This document shows, one piece after another, positions 1-7,389 of a stretch of DNA of 45,143 bases. This DNA comes from Gammaproteobacteria bacterium (GTDB lineage Bacteria > Pseudomonadota > Gammaproteobacteria > Arenicellales > JAOTWM01). The translations under genes and the position numbers were made by a program. Numbering within the stretch: position 1 is the first letter of the stretch; each line of letters opens with the position of its first letter. The notes beneath the pieces were generated by a model. It was not told the origin of the DNA and made no database searches. It saw only the letters and a list, made by a program, of their open reading frames with translations. Where the stretch lies: contig JAOTWM010000002.1 of NCBI GenBank assembly GCA_029862885.1, forward strand, positions 1 through 45,143, in the 5' to 3' direction.

Positions 1-477
1 TTTCGGCGCGCTGCGTTCGCTCACTGGATTCTGTTGAAGCTCTTTCTCCATCATATCGATGTACTCAACCAGGACTACTGTTCGGGGTGGTGTTTTCATC
101 GCGTGTTCAGGCGCCGCCCGGTATCCCTGTCATTTCTCCTCGGAGACCGGCTGCTGGGCACCACGACGGCGGATCGATACCGGGAGGACCTGTACCAGCC
201 GGATCTTCACCCGAGTGGAATGTGCGGGTTCGAGTTTCCGTTTCCTGCCCGTATTGCCATCGACAATAAACAGCCAGTCTCCATCCGCGGGAACGGCGGG
301 GCCAATCCGTTTATCACGCTGCCGGCGGAACGAATACAACAGCTTGTCGAAACCGGCGGCAAGAAAGTGTTTTTTATGCATATCCCCAAGGCGGCGGGCA
401 CAACCTTCAATAACTACGTGCCCCGGTTCTTCGGGTATCGCAGGGCGGCTTCGATTTCCGGCTTTACGGCAAGATAG
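1..477 (+). pseudogene. Sulfotransferase fragment, C-terminally truncated
   Basis: The frame is open at the left window edge. TTG at 34 is the first start in the track, but the gene may begin further left. The first ~95 residues resemble a small N-terminal domain known from large glycosyltransferase and sulfotransferase proteins: an ADRYREDL-like stretch, then a CGFEF stretch. It is followed by the 5'-phosphosulfate-binding loop of the Sulfotransfer_2 family, FFMHIPKAAGTTF. Homology stops right after this loop near base 415, where the sequence becomes the antisense of an hsdM fragment. The 3'-phosphate-binding motif and all of the remaining catalytic domain are missing, so it cannot be active. 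This looks like a gene cut by a deletion or island rearrangement. The family is clear; the true start is unknown. Confidence 0.7.
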
Positions 478-620
478 CGGCTGTAAGCATGCCGCAGGAA
501 AATGAATCCCATCACCGGCAGAAGATATTCGTTACTCGCGTAGTTGCTGTTCGAACGCAGGGTGTCTGCGCTGCTCCACAGGCGCTTTTCAATGGATTCG
601 ATATTGTCAAACTGCGTCAT
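414..620 (-). pseudogene. hsdM: Type I restriction-modification methyltransferase subunit (HsdM), N-terminal fragment
   Basis: The 68-residue ORF begins with the typical HsdM start (MTQFDNIESIEKRLW) and runs through YLLPVMGFIFLRHAYSRY to KPEIEAAL. This is the all-helical HsdM N-terminal domain that normally precedes the N6-adenine methyltransferase domain. After EAAL the sequence diverges from the family and stops a few codons later, exactly where it meets the sulfotransferase fragment on the other strand. A complete HsdM has roughly 500 residues or more, and no hsdS or hsdR is visible. It is a remnant of a restriction locus that lost everything beyond the first ~60 codons. Its start and upstream region are intact, so a short peptide could still be made. 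Confidence 0.8.
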
Positions 621-775
621 CGTTTTGCGTGTTGTCCTCTCTTATTTGGTCTTACTCCGACTTGTGCCAGGTACGCAATCAACTCGTCAGGTGTTGGCTT
701 CGGCTAGTTACATGATTTCGATCGTTTTTTAATGGTCGCTGGTTGAGACTTAATGCGAGCCGATTATCGCGATGT

Positions 776-1615
776 TCAATTCAAGTTCGAGTGAAAACCT
801 TCATAAAAACTTGCAAGTAGCTTGAGACTACGATCAACCAGAGTTCCTGTCTCGCCAATAAGTTTTAGACCACCATCCGGGTTGATTTCGCCTTCGAGTA
901 TGCTTTCCACGACTTTAACAACCCGGTCTGGTTGTTCGCTGTGATTCGAGATACAACTCCTAGCATCGTGACCCGTAAGCCAAGCCCCGGCCGACTCATA
1001 GTCGAAGTCATCTGAGTTCAATAAATGCGCGGCGTCAGTGTAGAGTCGTTTCGTGTTTTCGCCATTGAGATAGCTTCTTAGAATGAGAAAAAGATCAGCG
1101 GCATCCTTTCCAGGACTTCTTGTGTGGCGGTCTGCCCAAGCAAGCACCTTTAATAAGGCGAGCATGGGTATCGAGACAGTTGCCAGTGTTTTCTCTTGCG
1201 GAAGGAGCAGTTCTACCGCAGATGCTCGCGCCTCGTGGTAGCCCAAGACGCTCATTACGCTGTCGTCAGGCCACATGATGCTTCCATCTGCACGCTCAAC
1301 ACCATCAAACGGTATGAGGTCGACGGGCATGCCATCGCTATGAATTAGCCGGTGACTTGCAGGTTGACCCGGACTGAAATCGTCAGATGCGAGTAAAGCA
1401 TCACGGACTGAATTGAACTCACCCCAGTTAGCCACTGCGAACGCGAAGTCGACATCTTCGGTAGCGCGCGATACAGGTACCCCAAAGCCATAGTGAAGTA
1501 ATAAGTCTCTGGCCATGGCCCCTACTACGAATGGTTCATGAGCGGGGGCTGCTCTCCGGAAGTCGGTGATCAATTCTCCCAGCCAGGTCAACTCTTTTTT
1601 ATTGGACAAATCCAT
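776..1615 (-). CDS. AbiEii-like nucleotidyltransferase (type IV toxin)
   Basis: This is the probable toxin of a type IV toxin-antitoxin pair. Near residues 28-56 there is a minimal nucleotidyltransferase signature: FVVGAMARDLLLHYG, then RATEDVDFAF, which supplies the D-x-D metal-binding acidic pair. AbiEii/MenT-family enzymes are known to transfer nucleotides to tRNA or other acceptors. The protein is about 279 residues, normal for the family. The track start at 1621 is TTG; the ATG two codons later (1615) is preferred. It overlaps the end of the AbiEi-like gene by 17 nt, so the two are translationally coupled with the regulator first, as in abiE operons. The catalytic residues look intact, so the system may still work inside an otherwise decayed island. 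Confidence 0.8.
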   Translation of the reverse strand: MDLSNKKELTWLGELITDFRRAAPAHEPFVVGAMARDLLLHYGFGVPVSRATEDVDFAFAVANWGEFNSVRDALLASDDFSPGQPASHRLIHSDGMPVDLIPFDGVERADGSIMWPDDSVMSVLGYHEARASAVELLLPQEKTLATVSIPMLALLKVLAWADRHTRSPGKDAADLFLILRSYLNGENTKRLYTDAAHLLNSDDFDYESAGAWLTGHDARSCISNHSEQPDRVVKVVESILEGEINPDGGLKLIGETGTLVDRSLKLLASFYEGFHSNLN

Positions 1616-2615
1616 CCGCAATCTTTTGGTAGATTAATTCTGCGGTCTCTAAACACCGTGCGTCGCCAATAAAAAGGAGATCTGCGTAGATTAAGGGCAA
1701 CGGAGCGATATTTTTGTCATCGATCTCGAATTTCCAAAATCGTTTGAGTATTTCGACAGGTCCCCCTGGATCCTGCCGCAGTTTGTAGTCGAGCAATAAT
1801 CGTGGCTCAGCTTTCTCGCCGTACAATGTGACAGTCTCTGGTCGCAAATATTTAGTCACTCGTTCGGCTGCCGGCTCCCCGCCCAAGAGTACTTGATACT
1901 TGTGAGGCTGGAGCTTCGTCCACCACTGTTGCTTGTCGGTACGATACCGACCAATAGCCAGTTTTGGTCGCAAAGTCCGTGCGTATGCCTCGGCCCATTG
2001 CTTTAACAGCAATTCTGGCTGTAGTAGGCGACGCCTACCCGCGACGTCGGCGACATACCCGAGCCTTGGTAGTTCGGCCATGACCCAGCCGACGGTGCCG
2101 TGTGCGACGCCTGCAAGCGTCGCGATTTCTCGGTAGGGCTGGCCGACCCAGTCGGGATGGCATAGCAATGCAAACAAGACCTTTAAACCGCTTGCCTGAA
2201 ATGCACGTCCCGTGCCTTCCTTTGCAGTGGGTTTTTCACGGGGCCTTTCCCCCTTTACCCATAAGAACAATGGTGGCTGGTTCACGAAAGCATTACCAGC
2301 TGTGTCTAGAAAGGCCACGCCGCGCTCTCTTAATGCCTCGGCGAGGGGGGGTGTCACGTAGTCGGCGATCAGTAGTGGAGGTTTTCCAGTTCCCTCAAGT
2401 TGATGGAGGGTCGCCCCCAGCGTCGCCGGCCGAAGCCCTTTTTTTACCTCGGCAACATAGGTGCGCGCCTGGCGCCCTTGGCCGATGCGGACGAGTGCAT
2501 CGATGTGCCGGCCGTCTAGTACGGGCTCGAGCTGCGCAATTTCGATCTCGATACCGAGCCGTCGCACACGGGCCAGAGCGTTCTCCAATAGGTTGTGTTC
2601 GGTACGGTTGTCCAT
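1599..2615 (-). CDS. AbiEi-like antitoxin / autoregulator
   Basis: This is the likely antitoxin and transcriptional repressor partner of the downstream AbiEii-like toxin. The N-terminal third has a restriction-endonuclease-like layout (HIDALVRI ... TYVAEVKKGL), reminiscent of the D...ExK pattern. It is followed by a winged-helix region around ATLAGVAHGTVGWVMAEL and a long C-terminal domain. This architecture fits the AbiEi_2-type antitoxin family. The track gives ATG at 2645, but that codon overlaps a strong palindrome. The internal ATG at 2615 (MDNRTEH) leaves both operator elements upstream of the gene and is preferred, giving 338 residues. Negative autoregulation by DNA binding is known for AbiEi; here it is inferred from the repeats. 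Confidence 0.75.
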   Translation of the reverse strand: MDNRTEHNLLENALARVRRLGIEIEIAQLEPVLDGRHIDALVRIGQGRQARTYVAEVKKGLRPATLGATLHQLEGTGKPPLLIADYVTPPLAEALRERGVAFLDTAGNAFVNQPPLFLWVKGERPREKPTAKEGTGRAFQASGLKVLFALLCHPDWVGQPYREIATLAGVAHGTVGWVMAELPRLGYVADVAGRRRLLQPELLLKQWAEAYARTLRPKLAIGRYRTDKQQWWTKLQPHKYQVLLGGEPAAERVTKYLRPETVTLYGEKAEPRLLLDYKLRQDPGGPVEILKRFWKFEIDDKNIAPLPLIYADLLFIGDARCLETAELIYQKIADGFVQ

Positions 2616-2622
2616 AAAAAGC

Positions 2623-2664
2623 GATTGTCCACGTAACGTGGACATAAGTCAATAGTGGACAATC
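2623..2664 (-). promoter_or_regulatory. Palindromic operator of the abiE-like operon
   Basis: Two nested inverted repeats sit just upstream of the preferred AbiEi start. One is a near-perfect 17-base palindrome, gtccacgtaacgtggac (2627-2643). The other is an outer pair, gattgtccac (2623-2632) and gtggacaatc (2655-2664). The shared half-site is GTCCAC/GTGGAC, giving three half-sites over ~40 bp. This is the arrangement expected for cooperative binding of an AbiEi-type autorepressor. The repeats are seen directly; the binding protein is inferred. Confidence 0.65.
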
Positions 2665-2905
2665 ACGCTGAGGGTCCCGAGCTGTCCGCATTCCTTTAAC
2701 GCTGGTCCGGACCGAGTAATCGATCACGAAGAATGTAGAAAGCCACTCAAGCAATGTGGAAAATACTTGATAATTCTCCCTTATGGCGCGAGAAGGTCAA
2801 AATCCACCCAGTTTCACCGCGGAAGTAGACTCAAGTCGGTATCTGCAACTCACCGCTTCTGCTTTTACCCGCAGGTTGCCTCGTGCTCCCATGTGTTGAT
2901 CGGAA

Positions 2906-3676
2906 ATGGTATTGTTTGATTACTACATAGGCATTGACTATTCGGGCGCCGAAACACCGACGAGTCGACTCAAGGGCTTGAAGCTTTGCATGGCGAATCG
3001 TAACTTGGAACCCGCAATCGTTACGACACCGACCCTAGGTGCTAAGAACTGGACCCGAAAGGAGATCGCGCAGTGGTGCGCGGAGAAGCTGGCTGACGAT
3101 GAACGAGGAATCATCGGGATCGATCACGGATTCTCGTTTCCCGTCACTTACATGCAGCGTTATGGGCTGGAGAACTGGGACCAGTTCCTGGGAGATTTTC
3201 TAACGCACTGGCCGACAGCGGATGACCACACCTATGTGGATTTCCTAATCGAGGACAATCAAAGAATCGGGGATTCGAGCGAGTTTCGTCTATGTGAAAA
3301 GTGGACATCGTCTACAAAAAGCGTCTTCCAACTGGATGGTCAGGGCACCGTTGGTAAGTCGACCCACGCAGGGATTCCGTGGCTTCTCTATCTACGCGAG
3401 GATCCGCGTCTTCGGGACAAACTCCACTTTTGGCCGTTCGATGGATTCGAGATACACACGGATAAGTCAGTGATAGCGGAGGTATATCCGTCGATCTTCC
3501 GCCGGCGATATCCTCGCGAGGATAGAACACTTGATGAACATGATGCGTGGTGTATTGCTGCGTGGATGAAGTCGATGGATTCGAGTGGGGCTCTGGCAAG
3601 ATACTTTAAGCCGCCGCTGACATTGGCAGAGCGTCGTCAATGTCGACTTGAGGGTTGGATCCTGGGCGTGTGGTAA
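2906..3676 (+). CDS. DUF429-like predicted RNase H-fold protein
   Basis: A 256-residue protein opening with YYIGIDYSGAETP, the first strand and acidic residue typical of RNase H-like folds. A second acidic motif, GIIGIDHGFSFP, lies near residue 70, and a late acidic cluster, LDEHDAWCIAAW, near residue 215. This spacing resembles DUF429 predicted nucleases, whose biochemical role is not established. It begins with ATG and stands alone on the plus strand between the abiE-like operon and the integrase remnant, so it is probable island cargo. A defence or nucleic-acid-processing role is possible but not shown. The fold-level call is moderate; the function is unknown. Confidence 0.55.
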   Translation: MVLFDYYIGIDYSGAETPTSRLKGLKLCMANRNLEPAIVTTPTLGAKNWTRKEIAQWCAEKLADDERGIIGIDHGFSFPVTYMQRYGLENWDQFLGDFLTHWPTADDHTYVDFLIEDNQRIGDSSEFRLCEKWTSSTKSVFQLDGQGTVGKSTHAGIPWLLYLREDPRLRDKLHFWPFDGFEIHTDKSVIAEVYPSIFRRRYPREDRTLDEHDAWCIAAWMKSMDSSGALARYFKPPLTLAERRQCRLEGWILGVW

Positions 3677-3948
3677 GCGCGTCACTACACCGCGCCAGCG
3701 GGTAGTAACGCGCTGGGAAACGTAAGTCTGGCGCGGCTCTGGAGAGCAAAAACGAAAGTGCCGACTAAGTGACGATTTAGGGCTTATCAGGGAATACGCA
3801 GCGGAAATAAAATAGCCACCATCTGGCGAAAGTCGGATCGACAGATTTCCATCACGCCGCTCGTTCGTGGCTCCTCTGGGGCAAATCGAGTAAGACGTCA
3901 TGCTGATTGTAGGGCGTCCTCTGGCGTAAGCCAACCGGATCTTTCCAT

Positions 3949-4608
3949 TTGGGATTAAGGGCCGGACCCGAGCCGTTCAGGAAGGCGATTCGATGGGGCA
4001 TGGTAACGGTAAATCCGTGCACAGGCATCGAACGATTCCATGAAAAACCGCGAGAACGATACGTTGAGGATTGGGAATTCCAAGCATTTCGAGAATTCGT
4101 ACTGGCGACATCTCTTACACCCGGCCGTCATATTAGACACACCGGTCCATTGATCGCCGCCTATTTGGACTTCAAACTACTAACGGATCTTAGAAAAGGC
4201 GATATATTGTCGATCAAGTCGGAACACCTCAAAGACGACGGTATTCACGTCCATATATCGAAAACGAAGAAAGATATCATCATCGAATGGACGGACGCGC
4301 TAAGGAAGTCTGTTCATACTATTCGGTCTTTACCTCGACCGAGAAAAGTTACTGGTTTGTACCTCTTTTGTACACGTGAAGGGCGTCCGTACACGGTGAC
4401 AGGGTTCAGCTCCATTTGGCAGAGAAAGATGAAGGCCGCTATTGAACAAGGGGTTATCAGGGAGCGCTTTACTGATCACGACTTGCGCGCCAAGTCAGCA
4501 AGTGATACTGACATCGAACACGCTACGCGTTTGCTCGCACACTTAGATCGAAAGACGACGCAGCAACATTACCGTCGTAAGGCGGAGAAAGTACGGCCGC
4601 TGAGATAG
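3949..4608 (+). pseudogene. Tyrosine recombinase (phage/island integrase), N-terminally truncated
   Basis: The catalytic half of an integrase is present. The catalytic Arg lies in LLTDLRKGDIL, the beta-hairpin Lys in SKTKKD, HxxR in HDLRAKSASD, the late His in LLAHLDRKTTQQHY, and the nucleophilic Tyr in the same stretch. All five active-site positions are kept. The N-terminal SAM-like arm-binding domain is missing: the frame opens only at a weak TTG inside what should be mid-protein sequence, and the ~270 bases before it hold no recognisable remainder. It ends 67 bases from the 3' end of tRNA-Phe, the usual target and position for such enzymes. It probably integrated the island covering the left end of the window and is now inactive. 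Confidence 0.75.
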
Positions 4609-4675
4609 TTTTTTTGGAAAGAAGCCCGAATATTGGAAAGACGAACAAGCGAAAGCGTCGTAAGTTATTGTTTTT

Positions 4676-4751
4676 TGGTGGCCAGGGACAGAATCGAACT
4701 GCCGACACGGGGATTTTCAGTCCCCTGCTCTACCGACTGAGCTACCTGGCC
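4676..4751 (-). tRNA. tRNA-Phe (GAA)
   Basis: On the minus strand the gene folds as a full cloverleaf. The acceptor stem is GGCCAGG/CCTGGCC, the D-stem GCTC/GAGC, and the anticodon stem GGGGA/TCCCC around the loop CTGAAAA, giving anticodon GAA. The T-arm GGCAG/CTGTC encloses TTCGATT. Discriminator A and an encoded CCA follow. Its 3' end faces the truncated integrase, marking it as the likely island attachment site. Confidence 0.95.
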
Positions 4752-4823
4752 ATATGTGAGACGGGAGCGCGGCATTAGAAATCAGAGCGCCAGCGCGAGT
4801 CAAGCCGAACCGACCCCGTGCCC

Positions 4824-5102
4824 TCAGTTGCTATCGGACTTCGGCACGTAACCCTCGGGCTGGTCAACATCACCGCCGAACAAGTATTTTTCCATCTGCT
4901 CGGTCAGGTAGGCTTTGTGTTCGGGATCCCGGACGCTCAGATGTTTCTCGTTGATGAGCATCGTCTGATGGGCGAGCCATTCGCTCCAGGCCTGTTTCGA
5001 GACGCTATCGAAGATGCGCTGACCGCGCTCGCCGGGCAATGGCGGGAAATCGAGGCCCTCGGCGTCGATACCAAGTTTGGCGCAATGTACCTGGCGAGTC
5101 AT
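4824..5102 (-). CDS. yggX: Probable Fe(2+)-trafficking protein YggX
   Basis: A 92-residue protein matching YggX. It has the N-terminal [17 protein letters not shown], with the family's single conserved Cys in the TRxVxC region, then [16 protein letters not shown] and the C-terminal EKYLFGG. YggX is a small cytosolic protein linked to protection of Fe-S clusters and oxidant resistance. Its ATG overlaps the mutY stop as ATGA, so translation is coupled. The mutY-yggX order is common in gammaproteobacteria and pairs the Fe-S enzyme MutY with a protein that guards such clusters. Confidence 0.95.
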   Translation of the reverse strand: MTRQVHCAKLGIDAEGLDFPPLPGERGQRIFDSVSKQAWSEWLAHQTMLINEKHLSVRDPEHKAYLTEQMEKYLFGGDVDQPEGYVPKSDSN

Positions 5103-6154
5103 GAAGCGGTCCTCAGTGTTTCGATCAGGCGTTTTACGGGCGCGGCCAGACCGCGGCCGCCCGGGGAGTCGGGGTTATACCAAACCCGTTCGGGAGACTC
5201 CATAAGCGCCGGCAGTTCACCCCGTTTGCGCGCGGGCACCGGTGTGATGTCGAGATGGTAATGGCTGAAGCTGTGCCGGAGCGGCGGCCACGGCGGCTCG
5301 ACGTCAACAACGAGCGCCAGGCGATGTTCGCACCATGTTGCGATGTCGGCATCGACCGCGCACTCGGGCAGGCTCCAGAGTCCGCCCCAGATACCGCGGT
5401 CCGGGCGTTTCTCGAGCAAAACGCGGTCCGTCGTGTCCTGGATCATTAACATCGCGACCGATTTCTCGGGCTTTGTCCTCCGCGGCCGGGGTACGGGATA
5501 GTCGGCCGTCACCCCGTCACGGTGCGCGGCACACGAGGCCGCGACCGGACATTCGATGCATTGCGGTGTGCGCTTACAGACCGTCGCACCCAAATCCATG
5601 ATGGCTTGCGTGTAGTCGGCGATGCGTTCGGCCGGAGTATGGCGGTCCGCCCATTCCCAGAGTTGCGCTTCGGTGGCACGCGTCCCCAGATGGCCGTCGA
5701 TGCGGTGATAGCGCGCGAGCACACGCTTCACATTGCCGTCCAGGATCGGCTCGCGCTGATCGTATGCGAATGCGAGTATCGCCGCGGCGGTGGAGCGGCC
5801 GATTCCAGGTAATGCACACAACCCCTCGAGATCGTCGGGCAGGCGCCCATTATTGCGTTCACACACCTGTTGGGCGGCGCGGTGCAAATGACGCGCCCGG
5901 GAGTAATAACCAAGTCCCGTCCAGTGGTGTAACACCGAGTCTTGCCCGGCGCGCGCCAGTGCTTGAATATCTGGAAACGCCGAGACGAAACGCAGAAAAT
6001 ACGGGATGACGGTCGCGACTTGGGTTTGCTGTAACATGATCTCGGACACCCAGACCCGATACGGATCGCGCGAGCGGTGCCAGGGCAGGTCTTTGCGGGC
6101 GTGTCGGCTATACCAAGCCAGTACCGATGCAGTAAAAGGCGTACCGGGAGACAT
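5099..6154 (-). CDS. mutY: A/G-specific adenine DNA glycosylase MutY
   Basis: Removes adenine mispaired with 8-oxoguanine in base excision repair. The domains are in the expected order: N-terminal helical domain ([17 protein letters not shown], with the catalytic Glu), helix-hairpin-helix [12 protein letters not shown], the catalytic Asp in [12 protein letters not shown], a 4Fe-4S ligand region [16 protein letters not shown], and a C-terminal NUDIX-like 8-oxoG recognition domain (LLEKRP...GGLWSLPE). The track ORF begins upstream at 6265. ATG at 6154 (MSPGTPF) fits the family start and gives 351 residues. The first cysteine gap is five residues rather than the usual six. It is transcribed divergently from the lipoprotein gene and overlaps yggX. 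Confidence 0.95.
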   Translation of the reverse strand: MSPGTPFTASVLAWYSRHARKDLPWHRSRDPYRVWVSEIMLQQTQVATVIPYFLRFVSAFPDIQALARAGQDSVLHHWTGLGYYSRARHLHRAAQQVCERNNGRLPDDLEGLCALPGIGRSTAAAILAFAYDQREPILDGNVKRVLARYHRIDGHLGTRATEAQLWEWADRHTPAERIADYTQAIMDLGATVCKRTPQCIECPVAASCAAHRDGVTADYPVPRPRRTKPEKSVAMLMIQDTTDRVLLEKRPDRGIWGGLWSLPECAVDADIATWCEHRLALVVDVEPPWPPLRHSFSHYHLDITPVPARKRGELPALMESPERVWYNPDSPGGRGLAAPVKRLIETLRTAS

Positions 6155-6244
6155 CGCACGGTTGTACCGGAAACTGAGCACCGCGGTCCAGTACGCTGAA
6201 CCATTTAGCCAGCTCTGACACTCTATTCGGACGAGGATTTCTCT

Positions 6245-7252
6245 ATGTGTATAGCCCGTTTCCAAGCGCTACCTCTCAATGTTGTCCGTATGACGACGTT
6301 GCTGATAGTGCTGGCCGCGCTGAATGGCTGCGCGGGATTGCCCACTGCCACCCCACCCGGTACGGTTTATATACCCACCGAGGACGGGATGTTTGGCCGC
6401 TTCGCGCCGTTGTTTGTGCACGAAAACGACGCGCATGCTTATAACCGAATCGGACGACCTGCAGCACGCTACGACGAAAGGGGAGAGGTCAGCGTCTACG
6501 TCGATCCGCTACGGCCCGCTATCTTTACCGAGCGTCGCGAATTCGAGAGCAGCAACGGCACGAGTTACACGAACTTTATATATCGGGTGCACTTTGAGAG
6601 CGTGCCGGTGCGTTTCCGACCGTTCCACATCAGCGCTGGGCGCAATGTCGGATTGTTGGTGGTAGTGACCGTAAACGAAAAACAAGAACCGGTGCTGTAC
6701 ACGACAGTTCATACCTGCGGGTGCTATACGGCTTTCGTTCCGACCGGATTTTTGCCAGCCAGCGCTAGACCGGCGAATTGGGAGGAGCGCAACCAAGAGC
6801 TATGGGGCGAGCAATTACCCGCCGTGATTACGATCGCGCGACCCGACGACGGCGAACAACGTCCGCTGATCACACTGCGTGCGGGCTCGCACCGCGTGAA
6901 AGACATAGGCGTTACCACGCTGCCGCTCGCGCGATCGGAATTTCGCGCGGTAGCAGCACCGCTCACACCGGTCACCGATCTCAAGTACTTAGCGCTCGAC
7001 AACGGCACGACGGTGTCGTTCTTCGATACCGAGGGCGCGCGGGCGGGCTATGTACGCGGCACCTTCAAGCCGTTTGAGTTGTTACTGGTAAGTTGGTGGG
7101 CGCTCGACGTGCGCGCCGGTGTCGATAAAGATTACGGCAGGCCCGGTGACGACGGTCCGCGCTTCTATACGAGCTTCAGACCCTGGAAGCGCAACAGCTC
7201 CGACATGCGGGATTTCGCGGGTTTCCTCGATTACTGGGGTTGGCGTTTGTAG
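6245..7252 (+). CDS. Predicted lipoprotein of unknown function
   Basis: A 335-residue protein with a short basic N-region, a hydrophobic stretch and a lipobox (LAALNGC), so it is probably cleaved by signal peptidase II and anchored in the envelope. The start at 6245 has a GAGG eight bases upstream and keeps the positively charged N-region that a start at 6290 would lose. The mature part is rich in beta-type sequence, with a CGCY motif near residue 158 and several aromatic patches. I do not recognise the family. It diverges from mutY across ~90 bases and stands 137 bases ahead of the yejA-like gene. Confidence 0.7.
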   Translation: MCIARFQALPLNVVRMTTLLIVLAALNGCAGLPTATPPGTVYIPTEDGMFGRFAPLFVHENDAHAYNRIGRPAARYDERGEVSVYVDPLRPAIFTERREFESSNGTSYTNFIYRVHFESVPVRFRPFHISAGRNVGLLVVVTVNEKQEPVLYTTVHTCGCYTAFVPTGFLPASARPANWEERNQELWGEQLPAVITIARPDDGEQRPLITLRAGSHRVKDIGVTTLPLARSEFRAVAAPLTPVTDLKYLALDNGTTVSFFDTEGARAGYVRGTFKPFELLLVSWWALDVRAGVDKDYGRPGDDGPRFYTSFRPWKRNSSDMRDFAGFLDYWGWRL

Positions 7253-7389
7253 GTTGTCGTTGTTTTCGCGGTCCCGGTGCGCGGCGGCAGGCGTTCTCCC
7301 CGGGCAATTAAGCGGCGGCTTTTACTCCCCTCAGCACTCATCCATAATGCGCGCACACGATTCGACTGCATCGGAAAACCGTACGACGA

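Noticed and set aside
2102-2754. Overlapping ORFs on both strands (2102-2617 +, 2395-2754 -)
   Set aside because: They are shadows of the AbiEi-like gene, with arginine-rich composition and no family resemblance.
5134-6218. Many ORFs of 60-158 codons on both strands inside mutY
   Set aside because: GC-rich shadow frames of mutY; the real frame has every MutY motif.
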